DNA from: Rhodospirillales bacterium | GTDB lineage: Bacteria > Pseudomonadota > Alphaproteobacteria > Geminicoccales > Geminicoccaceae | DNA: 34,177 nt | NCBI GenBank assembly: GCA_015490605.1 | Contig: WFXL01000037.1 | Span: 1-34,177, forward strand | Direction: 5' to 3' | Shown here: positions 7,461 to 14,906 of the stretch, piece after piece | Layout of the letters: each line of letters starts with the position of its first letter | Numbering within the stretch: the stretch's first letter is position 1 | Notes under the pieces: model-generated | Told to the model about the DNA's origin: nothing | The model's database searches: none | The model's input: the letters and a program-made list of their open reading frames with translations, nothing else | Position numbers and translations under genes: made by a program

Positions 7461-7801
7461 GCGGCGACGTGGTGCTTCGGGCGGCGAAGCGCGCCGTAGG
7501 ACTGGTCGACGAGGACGCCCGCGAGGCCACGCCGGTGGAGGCCATGCTCGCCCATGCCTTCGCCCTGGTCGCGGTGTCGGAGGCGGTGTCGTCGCCCGCG
7601 GAAGACCCCGACTGCGATCCGGCCGATGCGGCGGCTCTCGTCATCCTCGGGGCCGCCACGCAGCTGGGCGGCAGACTGCCGGAGCGCGACGGCCTCGGCT
7701 ATCCCCGCCGGCTCGTCGCCTATCTGGTGGGCCACGCCCTGCGGACCGGCATCATCCACAGCCTGCGCGCGGAGAGGGAACATGAACCGCGAACGGAATG
7801 A
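7457..7801 (+). CDS. Small element protein, unknown function
   Basis: The 114-residue product starts in the stop of the ATPase gene. It is alanine-rich and helical (PVEAMLAHAFALVAVSEAV, ADAAALVILGAATQLG), ending in a basic helix. The hydrophobic stretches are interrupted by charges, so I do not call membrane spans. Family unknown. Confidence 0.55.
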   Translation: MSGDVVLRAAKRAVGLVDEDAREATPVEAMLAHAFALVAVSEAVSSPAEDPDCDPADAAALVILGAATQLGGRLPERDGLGYPRRLVAYLVGHALRTGIIHSLRAEREHEPRTE

Positions 7802-7907
7802 AATGCGGCGGCCGGTCCTCCGCGCCTGGGCCACACCCGCCGGCGCCGCGGTGGTGGTCGAGGACACCCGGGAGGAAGCGGGAGAATGTCCACGCCGCGC
7901 CTGCTGA
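7782..7907 (+). CDS. 41-residue element protein, unknown function
   Basis: The ATG at 7782 has GGAGAGGG a few nt upstream and lies within the end of the preceding gene. The product contains RPVLRAWATPAGAAVVVEDT, a plausible beta strand pair, and its stop lies 22 nt into the excisionase-like gene. Too short for family assignment; support comes from the ribosome binding site and the tight overlap pattern. Confidence 0.4.
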   Translation: MNRERNEMRRPVLRAWATPAGAAVVVEDTREEAGECPRRAC

Positions 7908-8158
7908 CCGAGATCGAGACGGCCCATCTCGCCGGCTTCCGCCGCTTCCGCGACTTCCGGCGGGCCCTGCGCGCGGGACGCTTTCCTCAACCCGACGTTG
8001 AGCTTCCCGACGGGCCGCGGTGGTCCGAGGCGAGTTTAACGCGCTTGCTGGACGCTTCGCCTGGTTCCGGGTCTCATGCCGGCGCGGAGGGAAGCGTGAT
8101 CGAGAGGATGCGTCGCCGTGCGGAAAAAGCCGCGTCATCTCACGACACGGGTCCGTAA
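7886..8158 (+). CDS. Excisionase/AlpA-like DNA-binding protein
   Basis: The 90-residue product has the pattern of small winged-helix excisionases: TPRLLTEIETAHLAGF near the start, RDFRRALRAGRFPQPD in the middle, and RWSEASLTRLLD around 45-57. In that family these form the recognition helix, the wing with 'G.fP.P', and the closing helix. It lies directly upstream of the integrase, whose GTG start it overlaps by 41 nt. It would direct the integrase towards excision and might repress the integrase promoter. The assignment is by pattern and position. Confidence 0.65.
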   Translation: MSTPRLLTEIETAHLAGFRRFRDFRRALRAGRFPQPDVELPDGPRWSEASLTRLLDASPGSGSHAGAEGSVIERMRRRAEKAASSHDTGP

Positions 8159-9197
8159 CGGGCGGATCGCGTACTACTGGCAGCCCTCGGCGAGCCTGAA
8201 GCGCCTCGGCTTTCGTCTGCGCCGGCTTTCCGACGATCCGGCGATCGCATGGCGCGAGGCCGAGGAACTCAATGCCGAGGCCGACCGGTACCGTGAGCTG
8301 GTCGGCACAGATCCAACAGGACACCCAAGACCCGGCACCATCCGGTGGCTCGCGGCGCAATTCAAGTCGCATGACGATTATCTGGCCCTTTCCGAGAGAA
8401 CGCGCGACGACTATGCAAGATTCCTAGATATGATCTGCACCCTGATAGGGGACGAGCGGATTGAAGATATCACGCCACCTGTCGTGGCCGAGATGAAGCG
8501 TCTAGGAAAGGACAAGCCATGGCAGACCAACTATATGCTCCGCGTTTTGCGGTTGCTGTTCAGCTTCGGCATCCGCGAAGGCTACTGCACGACAAATCCT
8601 GCCCGCGGCTTTCGCCAGTTGCGTACACGGCCACGGGAAGCTGTGTGGACGCACGAGCAGGAGAAGCGCTTTCTCGCCGCGTGCGAGGAGATGGGCCGGC
8701 CGTCGGTCGCGCTTGCATACCGGATCGCCATCTGGACGGCGCAGCGGCAGGCGGACGTGCTGCGGCTGTCATGGACGGACTACCACGACGGGGCGCTTCA
8801 TGTGCGGCAGAGCAAGACCGGACGGCCGGTGGTGATTCCCGTCATCGGGCCCCTAGCCGAAGCGCTTGAAGCGGCGCCACGCGTCGCCACGGTGATCGTG
8901 GCGGACGAGCGCGGCCTGCCTTGGAAGGCATACCACTTTCGCCACGTGTTCAAGCGCATCATGCGCGCGGCCGGCATCGAGGGCGTGCGGTTCCAGGATC
9001 TGCGCCGCACCGCCATCGTGCGGCTTGCCGAGGCCGGCTGTACCGTGCCGGAAATCGCCGCCATCAGCGGCCACCAGATCGACTACTGCCAGCGCATCCT
9101 GGAGGTGTACCTGCCGCGCACCCGGCGCCTGGCTGAGCGGGCGGTGGTCAAGCTGGTGCGGAACGAAACCGGTACGCGAGGCCGAGCCGGAGTCTAA
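8118..9197 (+). CDS. Tyrosine recombinase (phage integrase)
   Basis: The start is GTG 8118 behind GAGAGG. The 359-residue protein has an N-terminal arm-binding region (1-75), a core-binding helical domain (75-170) and a C-terminal catalytic domain. Catalytic residues are Arg 210 (WTAQRQADVLRLSW), Lys 233 (RQSKTG), Arg 296 (FQDLRRTA), His 319 (SGHQ) and the nucleophile Tyr 331 (LEVYLPRT). The box II His is Gln 293; substitution at this place is, to my memory, common in this alphaproteobacterial integrase group and need not abolish activity. The gene points at the tRNA-Arg 3' end 48 nt away, which fixes the attachment site. Confidence 0.93.
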   Translation: MRKKPRHLTTRVRNGRIAYYWQPSASLKRLGFRLRRLSDDPAIAWREAEELNAEADRYRELVGTDPTGHPRPGTIRWLAAQFKSHDDYLALSERTRDDYARFLDMICTLIGDERIEDITPPVVAEMKRLGKDKPWQTNYMLRVLRLLFSFGIREGYCTTNPARGFRQLRTRPREAVWTHEQEKRFLAACEEMGRPSVALAYRIAIWTAQRQADVLRLSWTDYHDGALHVRQSKTGRPVVIPVIGPLAEALEAAPRVATVIVADERGLPWKAYHFRHVFKRIMRAAGIEGVRFQDLRRTAIVRLAEAGCTVPEIAAISGHQIDYCQRILEVYLPRTRRLAERAVVKLVRNETGTRGRAGV

Positions 9198-9220
9198 CGC
9201 GGTGTCTAACGAGTCTAACG
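9192..9220. repeat. Three GTCTAACG direct repeats by the attachment site
   Basis: GTCTAACG occurs at 9192-9199, 9204-9211 and 9213-9220, the first overlapping the integrase stop. Closely spaced short repeats next to the core site are typical arm-type binding sites for tyrosine recombinases. The function is inferred. Confidence 0.55.
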
Positions 9221-9244
9221 CGCGGTGGCTAAGCCCTTGAAAAT

Positions 9245-9321
9245 TGGTGCGCCCGGCAGGATTCGAACCTGCGACCCCCGGATTAGGAATCCGATGCTCT
9301 ATCCTGCTGAGCTACGGGCGC
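9245..9321 (-). tRNA. tRNA-Arg (anticodon CCU)
   Basis: On the minus strand the gene begins GCGCCCGTAGCTC and ends with the pairing CGGGCGC, discriminator A and an encoded CCA (9245-9247). The anticodon loop is TTCCTAA, giving CCU, and the T loop is GGTTCGAATCC. The 3' half is the likely attB/attR of the element: integrase and repeats lie immediately beyond it, and the tRNA is intact. Confidence 0.95.
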
Positions 9322-9405
9322 CCGCGCCACCTATATCGCCCCGCGAGCCGCAGCGGCAAGGGGCACCTTGACAGCGGCGCCCGCCCCCACCAGTTATGCC
9401 GCCGC

Positions 9406-9480
9406 GGGCGCTTAGCTCAGCGGTAGAGCACCGTCTTCACACGGCGGGGGTCGCTGGTTCGAACCCAGCAGCGCCCACCA
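9406..9480 (+). tRNA. tRNA-Val (anticodon CAC)
   Basis: The acceptor stem GGGCGCT pairs with AGCGCCC before discriminator A and an encoded CCA. The D arm is GCTC/GAGC, the anticodon loop TTCACAC gives CAC, and the T arm is GCTGG TTCGAAC CCAGC. It is divergent from tRNA-Arg with 84 nt between them. Confidence 0.93.
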
Positions 9481-9578
9481 CTGGTCCGATCCCATCCCCA
9501 GCAGAGCCGTATCGGCCCTGGTGCCGGGGCCATGACCGCGGGCGCGTCGGCGCGTTGGGGGCGGTCGCCTGCGCGGCT

Positions 9579-9592
9579 TTGACCTCGATCAA
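9579..9592 (+). promoter_or_regulatory. FNR/FixK-type box
   Basis: TTGACCTCGATCAA matches the FNR/FixK/DNR consensus TTGAT-N4-ATCAA at nine of ten positions. It lies 55 nt before the ATG of the DUF6455-type gene, consistent with activation under low oxygen. The rest of the interval 9481-9646 shows no gene. Confidence 0.6.
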
Positions 9593-9646
9593 GGCACTGG
9601 GGCGGTGCCGGCGACAGGGTGCTACCTGTGTGGGGAGCACGAGCCC

Positions 9647-10066
9647 ATGCCCGATGTGAGCGAGGCCCTGCGGCGATGGTTGAATGAGCGGCTGCGGCGC
9701 TGGCGCGAGGCCGGTGAGCCCCTCGATCCCGAGGCCTTGGGCGCGTGTCTCAGGGAGCTGGGGGTGCCGGAGGATGAGATCATCACCGCCCGGCGCGGCA
9801 GCGAGGCCGACATCCGCCGGATGATGGCCCGCTTCGGCCTCGACCCCGCCCGCATTCCGCTGGCCTTCCTCGGCGCGCTGCGGGATGCTGAGCGGGTGTG
9901 CGGGCACTGCCTCGCGGTGCGTCGCTGCTACCGCTTCCTGGCGGCCGAGGAGCCGCGGGATGCGGCCCGCCTGTTCTGCCCCAATGCCGAACTGTTCGAC
10001 CGGCTGGCGGCCGAGCTGCGCCCGCCGCAGGCGCTCGATTTTCAGCCGCCGGAGGAAGCCGGCTGA
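9647..10066 (+). CDS. DUF6455-type cysteine protein
   Basis: I chose the ATG at 9647, which follows GGGGAG, over the GTG at 9605. The 139-residue product has helical N-terminal segments (ALRRWLNERLRRW), then ARFGLDPARIP, and a C-terminal CGHCLAVRRCYRFL followed by a further Cys in LFCPNAELF. This C-x2-C-x6-C plus Cys pattern is how I recognise DUF6455 proteins of alphaproteobacteria; it may bind metal, but function is unknown. The FNR-like box upstream suggests induction at low oxygen. Its 3' end overlaps that of the convergent methyltransferase gene by 25 nt. Confidence 0.65.
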   Translation: MPDVSEALRRWLNERLRRWREAGEPLDPEALGACLRELGVPEDEIITARRGSEADIRRMMARFGLDPARIPLAFLGALRDAERVCGHCLAVRRCYRFLAAEEPRDAARLFCPNAELFDRLAAELRPPQALDFQPPEEAG

Positions 10067-10737
10067 GAGCTGGCCGCCTCCACCCGATGGGCCAGCAGCA
10101 GCCCATCCCCCATCGGCACCACCACCACCGCGGCAAGCCGCGGATCGGCCCGGGCCTCGCGGACGAAGCGCCGCAGCGCCTCCACCTGGCGCGAGCGCAC
10201 CGCCGGGTCGGCCACCTCCCCGTTCCAGAAGACATTGTCGGCGGCCAGCACCCCACCCGGGCGCAGCAACAGCACGGCGCGCTCGCGATAGGCCGGATAG
10301 CGCTTCTTGTCAGCGTCGAGATAGATGAGATCGAAGCGCTCGCCGGCGGCCACCAGCCGGTCCAGCACCGCCAGCGCCTCGCCCTCGACGAAGCGGATCC
10401 GCGCCTCTACCCCGGCCTCGCGCCAGTAGCGCCGGCCGAGCTCGGCCCAATGGCGGTTGACATCCACCGTCACCACCTGGCCGTCCTCGGGCAGCGCCAG
10501 CGCCATGGCGAGCGCGCCATAGCCGGTGAAACAGCCGACTTCGAGTACCCGCCGCGCGTGCAGGAGACGGAGCACCAGGGCCAGCAGCGCCATCTGTTCG
10601 GCGGATGAGCGCATTTCCGCTTCCGGCAGCCGGTCGGTGGCCTCCCGCAGCGCCCGCAGCGCCGGGTGCTCCTCGATCCCCTCCCGCAGCAGCCAGCGGT
10701 GGAGGCGCTCATCCAACAGCAGGGTGCGTGGGCTCAT
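10042..10737 (-). CDS. Class I SAM-dependent O-methyltransferase
   Basis: The 231-residue protein resembles the caffeoyl-CoA/catechol O-methyltransferase family. The SAM motif VLEVGCFTGYGAL lies near residues 65-77, the acidic end of the second strand is VTVDVN near 90, and the metal-binding motif is IYLDADKKRYPAY near 142-154 with ADNVFWNG near 170. The native substrate cannot be read from sequence. The ATG overlaps the stop of the peroxiredoxin gene, making it the last gene of the glnE operon. Confidence 0.88.
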   Translation of the reverse strand: MSPRTLLLDERLHRWLLREGIEEHPALRALREATDRLPEAEMRSSAEQMALLALVLRLLHARRVLEVGCFTGYGALAMALALPEDGQVVTVDVNRHWAELGRRYWREAGVEARIRFVEGEALAVLDRLVAAGERFDLIYLDADKKRYPAYRERAVLLLRPGGVLAADNVFWNGEVADPAVRSRQVEALRRFVREARADPRLAAVVVVPMGDGLLLAHRVEAASSQPASSGG

Positions 10738-11225
10738 GGGCGTGCCTCTTGCCTTCCCAGAAGGCGGCGGACCTCCGCCAGCACCCGCTCGGCATGGCCG
10801 GGCACGCGCACATTGCGCCACACCCGCAGGATGCGGCCGTCGGCATCCACCAGAAAGGTGGAACGGATCACCCCCTCCACCACCTTGCCATAGCGCTTCT
10901 TCTCGCCCCAGGCGCCAAGGGCGCGATGGGCGCTGCCGTCGGGATCGCTCGCAAGGCGCACCCGAAGGCCGTATTTCTCGCGAAACCGCCGGTGGCTCTC
11001 GGGCGGATCCCGCGAGATGCCGAGAAGCTCCACTCCGAGGGCGCGGAATGCGTCGGCGTGTTCGGAAAAGCCGATGGCCTCGCGGGTGCAGCCGGGCGTA
11101 TCGTCCTTGGGGTAGAACCAGATCACCCAGGGACGCCCGCGCAGATCGGCCGTCGTCAGGCGGGTCCCGTCCTCGGCGATGAGGGTGATGGGCGGCAACA
11201 GATCGCCGGCCTCGGGCAGACTCAT
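10734..11225 (-). CDS. bcp: Thioredoxin-dependent peroxiredoxin, BCP/PrxQ type
   Basis: The 163-residue protein reduces peroxides with thiol electrons. The peroxidatic Cys 46 lies in YPKDDTPGCTREAIGF, and LASDPDGSAHRALGAWGEKK follows near 100. Most BCPs have a resolving Cys five residues after the first (PGCT.EAC); here that position is Ile 51 and Cys 46 is the only Cys, so this is a one-cysteine form needing an external thiol. A glnE-bcp neighbourhood is common in alphaproteobacteria. Starts and stops overlap both neighbours by 4 nt. Confidence 0.9.
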   Translation of the reverse strand: MSLPEAGDLLPPITLIAEDGTRLTTADLRGRPWVIWFYPKDDTPGCTREAIGFSEHADAFRALGVELLGISRDPPESHRRFREKYGLRVRLASDPDGSAHRALGAWGEKKRYGKVVEGVIRSTFLVDADGRILRVWRNVRVPGHAERVLAEVRRLLGRQEARP

Positions 11226-11779
11226 GGCACGCACTCCCGGCTTGGGGTCGAGGGCGAATCCTGGCAAGCGGACAGGCGTTCGGCCAGCTTGCGGGCGAGG
11301 GCTTCGATTCCGGGCCACAACACCGGGTCCAGCTCGAGCCGCCGGTCGGTATCGGCAAAGTGGATCACGAACACATGGCGCGAGAAGGTGCCCCGCGGGC
11401 GCAGGGCCGAGAGGAAGATGAGCTCGAGCAGCGGTCGCTGGCGATAGTCCACATGGGTGATCTGATGGAGCGGCACCTCCGCTGCGGCCTCCTCCCCGCC
11501 CAGGGCGATGCGGCCGGATGCCGGCAGGCGATAGCGCAGGCGCCGATCTTCGAGCACCACCTCGGCCCGCGCCAGCGCCCGGGCCTCCCGCAGAAAGCTC
11601 CAGCCACCCCAGAGAAACGGCAGGCAGAAGAGGCCGAGGGCCAGCAACCGCTGGGCCCAGCCGGCGCTGCCCTCCCACAGCACGAAGAGGCCAAAGCCCG
11701 CACCCACCGCCAGGGCCAGCCAGCCCACCCGCGTCAGACGGCGGATGGCCTCGGGAGCCGGGTGGAAGCGGCGGTTCAC
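11222..11779 (-). CDS. Membrane protein with cytoplasmic beta domain, unknown function
   Basis: The 185-residue protein has two hydrophobic segments near 17-35 and 43-60, then a region of beta strands (VVLEDRRLRYRLPASG, EVPLHQITHVDYRQRP, HVFVIHFADTDRRLEL) like the bacterial PH-type domains found after paired membrane spans. No enzyme motif is present. It overlaps bcp and glnE by 4 nt each, so it is co-translated with them. Function unknown. Confidence 0.65.
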   Translation of the reverse strand: MNRRFHPAPEAIRRLTRVGWLALAVGAGFGLFVLWEGSAGWAQRLLALGLFCLPFLWGGWSFLREARALARAEVVLEDRRLRYRLPASGRIALGGEEAAAEVPLHQITHVDYRQRPLLELIFLSALRPRGTFSRHVFVIHFADTDRRLELDPVLWPGIEALARKLAERLSACQDSPSTPSRECVP

Positions 11780-14742
11780 GATCCGCCCTCCTCATGGGGG
11801 AGCGGCGGGCACAGCTCATCGAAGGTGGCGCGCACCGCCGCCTGGGCTTCCACCAGCCGCCGCTGAAGTTCGGCGAAGTCCGCCACCGGCAGCTCCTCCT
11901 CACGCGCGCGATTGGCCGCCCGCACCAGCGCCTCGCGCAGCCCCGAGGGGGCCGCCTCGGGGCGGAAGCGGCGATCGCCCGAAAGGCGCAGCACCGCCTG
12001 CAAGGCATGCATCAGATCGAGTGCCGCCACCAGTTCCCGGGCCCGTTCCGGCGCCAGCAGACCGGCCGCGCCGGCTGCTGTCAGCACCCGGCGGGTTTCG
12101 GGCCTGCGCAGGGCCGGGTGGCGGTGGGCATGGGCCAGCTGCAGATACTGGGCGGTGAATTCCAGCTCCACCAGCCCGCCGCGGGCGTGCTTGAGCTGCC
12201 AGGGATCATCGCTGCCGTGCTCGCGGAAGATGCGCTCGCGCATGCGGCGGATATCCCGCGCCAGCGCCGCCGGATCGCGCGGGCGCGCCACCACCTCGTC
12301 GATCACGCGGGCGATGGCATCCTTCAGCCCGGCATCGCCCGCCACCGGTCGGGCGCGGGTGAGCGCCTGGTGCTCCCAGGTGGCGGCGGTCTCCCGCTGA
12401 TAGCGTTCGAAGGCGGCAAGGCTTACCGCCAGCGGCCCGACATTGCCCGAGGGGCGCAGCCTGAGGTCGATCTCATAGAGGCGGCCGCCGCGGGTGGGGG
12501 CGGTGAGGGCACTCACCAGGCGCTGGCCCAGCCGCGCATAGTAGCTGGTGGCCGCAAGCGGCTGGGGTCCGGTCGAGCGCGCCTCCAGCGGGGCATCGAA
12601 CACGAACACCAGGTCCAGGTCCGAGCCGATGGTAAGCTCGCGGCTGCCGAGCTTGCCCAGCCCCACCACCGCAAAGCGGCCGCCCTCCATGTCGCCGTGG
12701 CGGTGGCGCAGCCAGGCGTGGGCATAGGGCAGCAGGATCTCCAGCACCACCTCGGCAATGGCGGTCAGGGTCTCCTGCACCTCCCGCACCGGCGCGATGC
12801 CCAGAAGCAGATGCAGCCCCGCCTGGAAGCGGCGGGCGTGGGCCAGCCGGCGGATGGTCTCCAGCACCTCCTCGAGCCCGCTGGCCTCTTCAAGGGCGCG
12901 GGCGAGCTCGGCGGCGAGCTGGTGGTGGTGCGGCAGCGGCTCGAAGAAGTCGGGCTCGAGCATCGCCTCGAACAGCTCGCTCTGCTGGGCGAGGGTGCGG
13001 GCCAGCGCCGGGGCGGCGCCCACCAGATCGGCCAGGAGCCGCAGCAGCCGGTCGTTGGCATGCAGCAGCGAAAAGATCTGCACGCCGGCGGGCAGGGCGG
13101 TGAGAAATTCGTCCAGCAGGGCGAAGGCCGAATCGGGGTCGGGCTGGCGCGCGAGCGCCTCCAGCATGGCCGGCACCAGCTCGGTCAGGAGCTCGCGCGC
13201 GCGGGCGCTGCGGGTGGCGCGGATGGCGCCATGGTGCCATTCGCGGATGCGGGCGGCGATCCGTGAGGGCTCGCGGAAGCCGAGGCGTCTGAGGGTGGCC
13301 AGGGTCTCGGGATCGTCCTCGGTGCCGGTGAACACCAGGCTGCCACCCACCCCGAGCTCCACCTCATGCTCGAACAGGGCGGCATAGTGGCGCTCCACCG
13401 TCGCCAGCGCCGCGCGCACCGCCTGCTCGAAGGCGGTTGCATCGCCGCTGCCACAGAAGGCGGCAAGGCGCGCGAACTCCTCGGGGCGCTCCGGCAGGCG
13501 CTGGGTCTGGCGATCGTGGCGCATCTGCAGCCGATGTTCGAGGCTGCGCAGGAACACATAGGCGCGGTCCAGCTCCTCCCGCACCTCCTCGCCGATCCAG
13601 CGGCCGGCGGCGAGCCGGGCCAGCGCCTCGCGGGTGCGCCGGCTGCGCAGCTCGGGATGGCGGCCGCCCAGGATCAGCTGCTGGGTCTGGACGAAGAACT
13701 CGATCTCGCGGATGCCGCCGCGGCCCACCTTGAGGTCGTGGCCGAGCACGCGGATTTCGGCGAAGCCACGGTGGGCGTGGATCTGGCGTTTGATGGCGTG
13801 GATGTCGCGGATGGCGGCATAGTCGAGATATTTGCGCCAGATGAAGGGCGAGAGCCGCGCGAGCAGCGCCTCGCCCGCCTCGATATCACCGGCATGCGCG
13901 CGTGCCTTGATGAGGGCCGCCCGCTCCCAGTTCTGGCCATGGCGTTCATAATAGGCCTCGGCCTCGGTGGTGGCAAAGGCCAGCGGATGGCCGGGCAGGT
14001 GCGGCCGCAGGCGAAAGTCGGTGCGAAAGACATAGCCCTCGGCGGTGCGCTGCTCGAGCATATAGCCGAGATTGCGCGCAAGTCGCACCGCAAAGGCCCT
14101 GGGCGCCTCGTCGCCGCGATAGGCGAGCCGCTCAGGATCATACAGCACCACCAGATCGATGTCGGAGGAATAGTTGAGCTCGAAGGCGCCGAGCTTGCCC
14201 AGGGCCAGCACCACAAGCCCGCTTTGCACTGCCGGGGCTTCGCGGTCGGCCAGGGCGATCTCGCCGCGGCCTGCGGCTTCCGCCAGCAGATGTTCCACCG
14301 CCCGCTGCACACAGGCATCGGCGAAGTCGGACAGGGTCCGCACCACCCGCTCCAGATCCCACAGGCCGGCGAGATCGGCCCAGGCGACGGCGAAGGCGAG
14401 CCGGCGGCGGGCGTGGCGCAGCGCCCGCATGAGGCGCGCGCGGGCACCGATGGGAGCTTCGCGCACCGCGCGGATGACCTCGGCGGTGAGTCCCTCCGGC
14501 CCCGCCTCCATCAGCCGGGCGGCGATCTCCGGATCCTGCAGCAGGCACTCCAGCAGGAAGGGGCTGGCGGCGAAGATCGCATCCAGCAGCGGCCCGTGTG
14601 TGGGATCCTCCAGGAAGGTGCGGGCGGCTTCGGACCAGGGCTGATGGCGCACAAGCTCAAACCGGCGGCGAAGGCGCTCGCGGGCAGTCGCCGCCGCCTC
14701 GGCGTCGTGGAGCAGGGGTGGAGGGAGGCGATCGGGGAACAC
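11776..14742 (-). CDS. glnE: Glutamine synthetase adenylyltransferase/adenylyl-removing enzyme
   Basis: The 988-residue protein is full length for GlnE, which adjusts glutamine synthetase by adding or removing AMP under PII control. Two nucleotidyltransferase domains are visible: the N-terminal removing domain with NYSSDIDLVVLYD near residue 190, and the C-terminal transferase domain with TIGSDLDLVFVFD near 706. The intervening LKVGRGGIREIEFFVQ is the family's conserved linker motif, and LKHARGGLVELEF is its C-terminal counterpart. The start is GTG 14742 with no strong ribosome binding site; a GGATCC repeat lies just upstream. It leads the operon glnE, membrane protein, bcp, O-methyltransferase. 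Confidence 0.96.
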   Translation of the reverse strand: MFPDRLPPPLLHDAEAAATARERLRRRFELVRHQPWSEAARTFLEDPTHGPLLDAIFAASPFLLECLLQDPEIAARLMEAGPEGLTAEVIRAVREAPIGARARLMRALRHARRRLAFAVAWADLAGLWDLERVVRTLSDFADACVQRAVEHLLAEAAGRGEIALADREAPAVQSGLVVLALGKLGAFELNYSSDIDLVVLYDPERLAYRGDEAPRAFAVRLARNLGYMLEQRTAEGYVFRTDFRLRPHLPGHPLAFATTEAEAYYERHGQNWERAALIKARAHAGDIEAGEALLARLSPFIWRKYLDYAAIRDIHAIKRQIHAHRGFAEIRVLGHDLKVGRGGIREIEFFVQTQQLILGGRHPELRSRRTREALARLAAGRWIGEEVREELDRAYVFLRSLEHRLQMRHDRQTQRLPERPEEFARLAAFCGSGDATAFEQAVRAALATVERHYAALFEHEVELGVGGSLVFTGTEDDPETLATLRRLGFREPSRIAARIREWHHGAIRATRSARARELLTELVPAMLEALARQPDPDSAFALLDEFLTALPAGVQIFSLLHANDRLLRLLADLVGAAPALARTLAQQSELFEAMLEPDFFEPLPHHHQLAAELARALEEASGLEEVLETIRRLAHARRFQAGLHLLLGIAPVREVQETLTAIAEVVLEILLPYAHAWLRHRHGDMEGGRFAVVGLGKLGSRELTIGSDLDLVFVFDAPLEARSTGPQPLAATSYYARLGQRLVSALTAPTRGGRLYEIDLRLRPSGNVGPLAVSLAAFERYQRETAATWEHQALTRARPVAGDAGLKDAIARVIDEVVARPRDPAALARDIRRMRERIFREHGSDDPWQLKHARGGLVELEFTAQYLQLAHAHRHPALRRPETRRVLTAAGAAGLLAPERARELVAALDLMHALQAVLRLSGDRRFRPEAAPSGLREALVRAANRAREEELPVADFAELQRRLVEAQAAVRATFDELCPPLPHEEGGS

Positions 14743-14767
14743 CGGATCCGGATCCGCTGGCCGGCCG

Positions 14768-14796
14768 CGAGGGTGCGGGCCCCAGGGCCGGCGGTC
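14768..14796 (-). promoter_or_regulatory. Putative glnE promoter
   Basis: On the minus strand TTGACC (14791-14796) precedes CACCCT (14768-14773) with 17 nt between. The -35 element is good; the -10 element is GC-rich, as often in such genomes. It would start transcription about 20 nt before the GTG. Confidence 0.4.
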
Positions 14797-14839
14797 AAGC
14801 GCTCCGGCACCGCCGGGGGTGCCCGCGGGGGCGCTGCGC

Positions 14840-14868
14840 TTGACCCCCTCCGGGGGCGGCAGTACCGT
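14840..14868 (+). promoter_or_regulatory. Putative glyQ promoter
   Basis: TTGACC (14840-14845) and TACCGT (14863-14868) are 17 nt apart, about 38 nt before the glyQ ATG. The spacer holds a small CCCC/GGGG hairpin. It is arranged back-to-back with the glnE promoter. Confidence 0.45.
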
Positions 14869-14906
14869 TTCGGCGCTGCAGCAAGATCCGAGGACTCCTC
14901 CCGGCC

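Larger units (their letters stand above)
1..9244. mobile_element. Integrated phage-like/satellite element, right part (left end outside window)
   Basis: The block runs from the left edge to the 3' end of tRNA-Arg(CCU). It holds a tyrosine integrase and an excisionase-like gene beside the tRNA, a recombination pair (DUF3799-type nuclease and Sak4-type ATPase), and a replication set (prim-pol, D5 helicase, RuvC-like resolvase). Small unknown genes overlap by ATGA stops and starts, as in temperate phages. No capsid, portal, terminase, lysis or repressor gene is seen, so it may be the early region of a prophage, a satellite, or an integrative element. The left attachment site lies outside the window, so the total length is unknown. 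Confidence 0.85.

Noticed and set aside
9192-9220. CRISPR-like short repeats
   Set aside because: Only three 8-nt copies with 1-4 nt between them; no spacers and no cas genes. Arm-type sites fit better. No CRISPR array was seen anywhere in the window.
9514-9531. GGCCC/GGGCC hairpin as a tRNA-Val terminator
   Set aside because: Short stem, 8-nt loop and no T-run; in DNA of this GC content such pairs are common.
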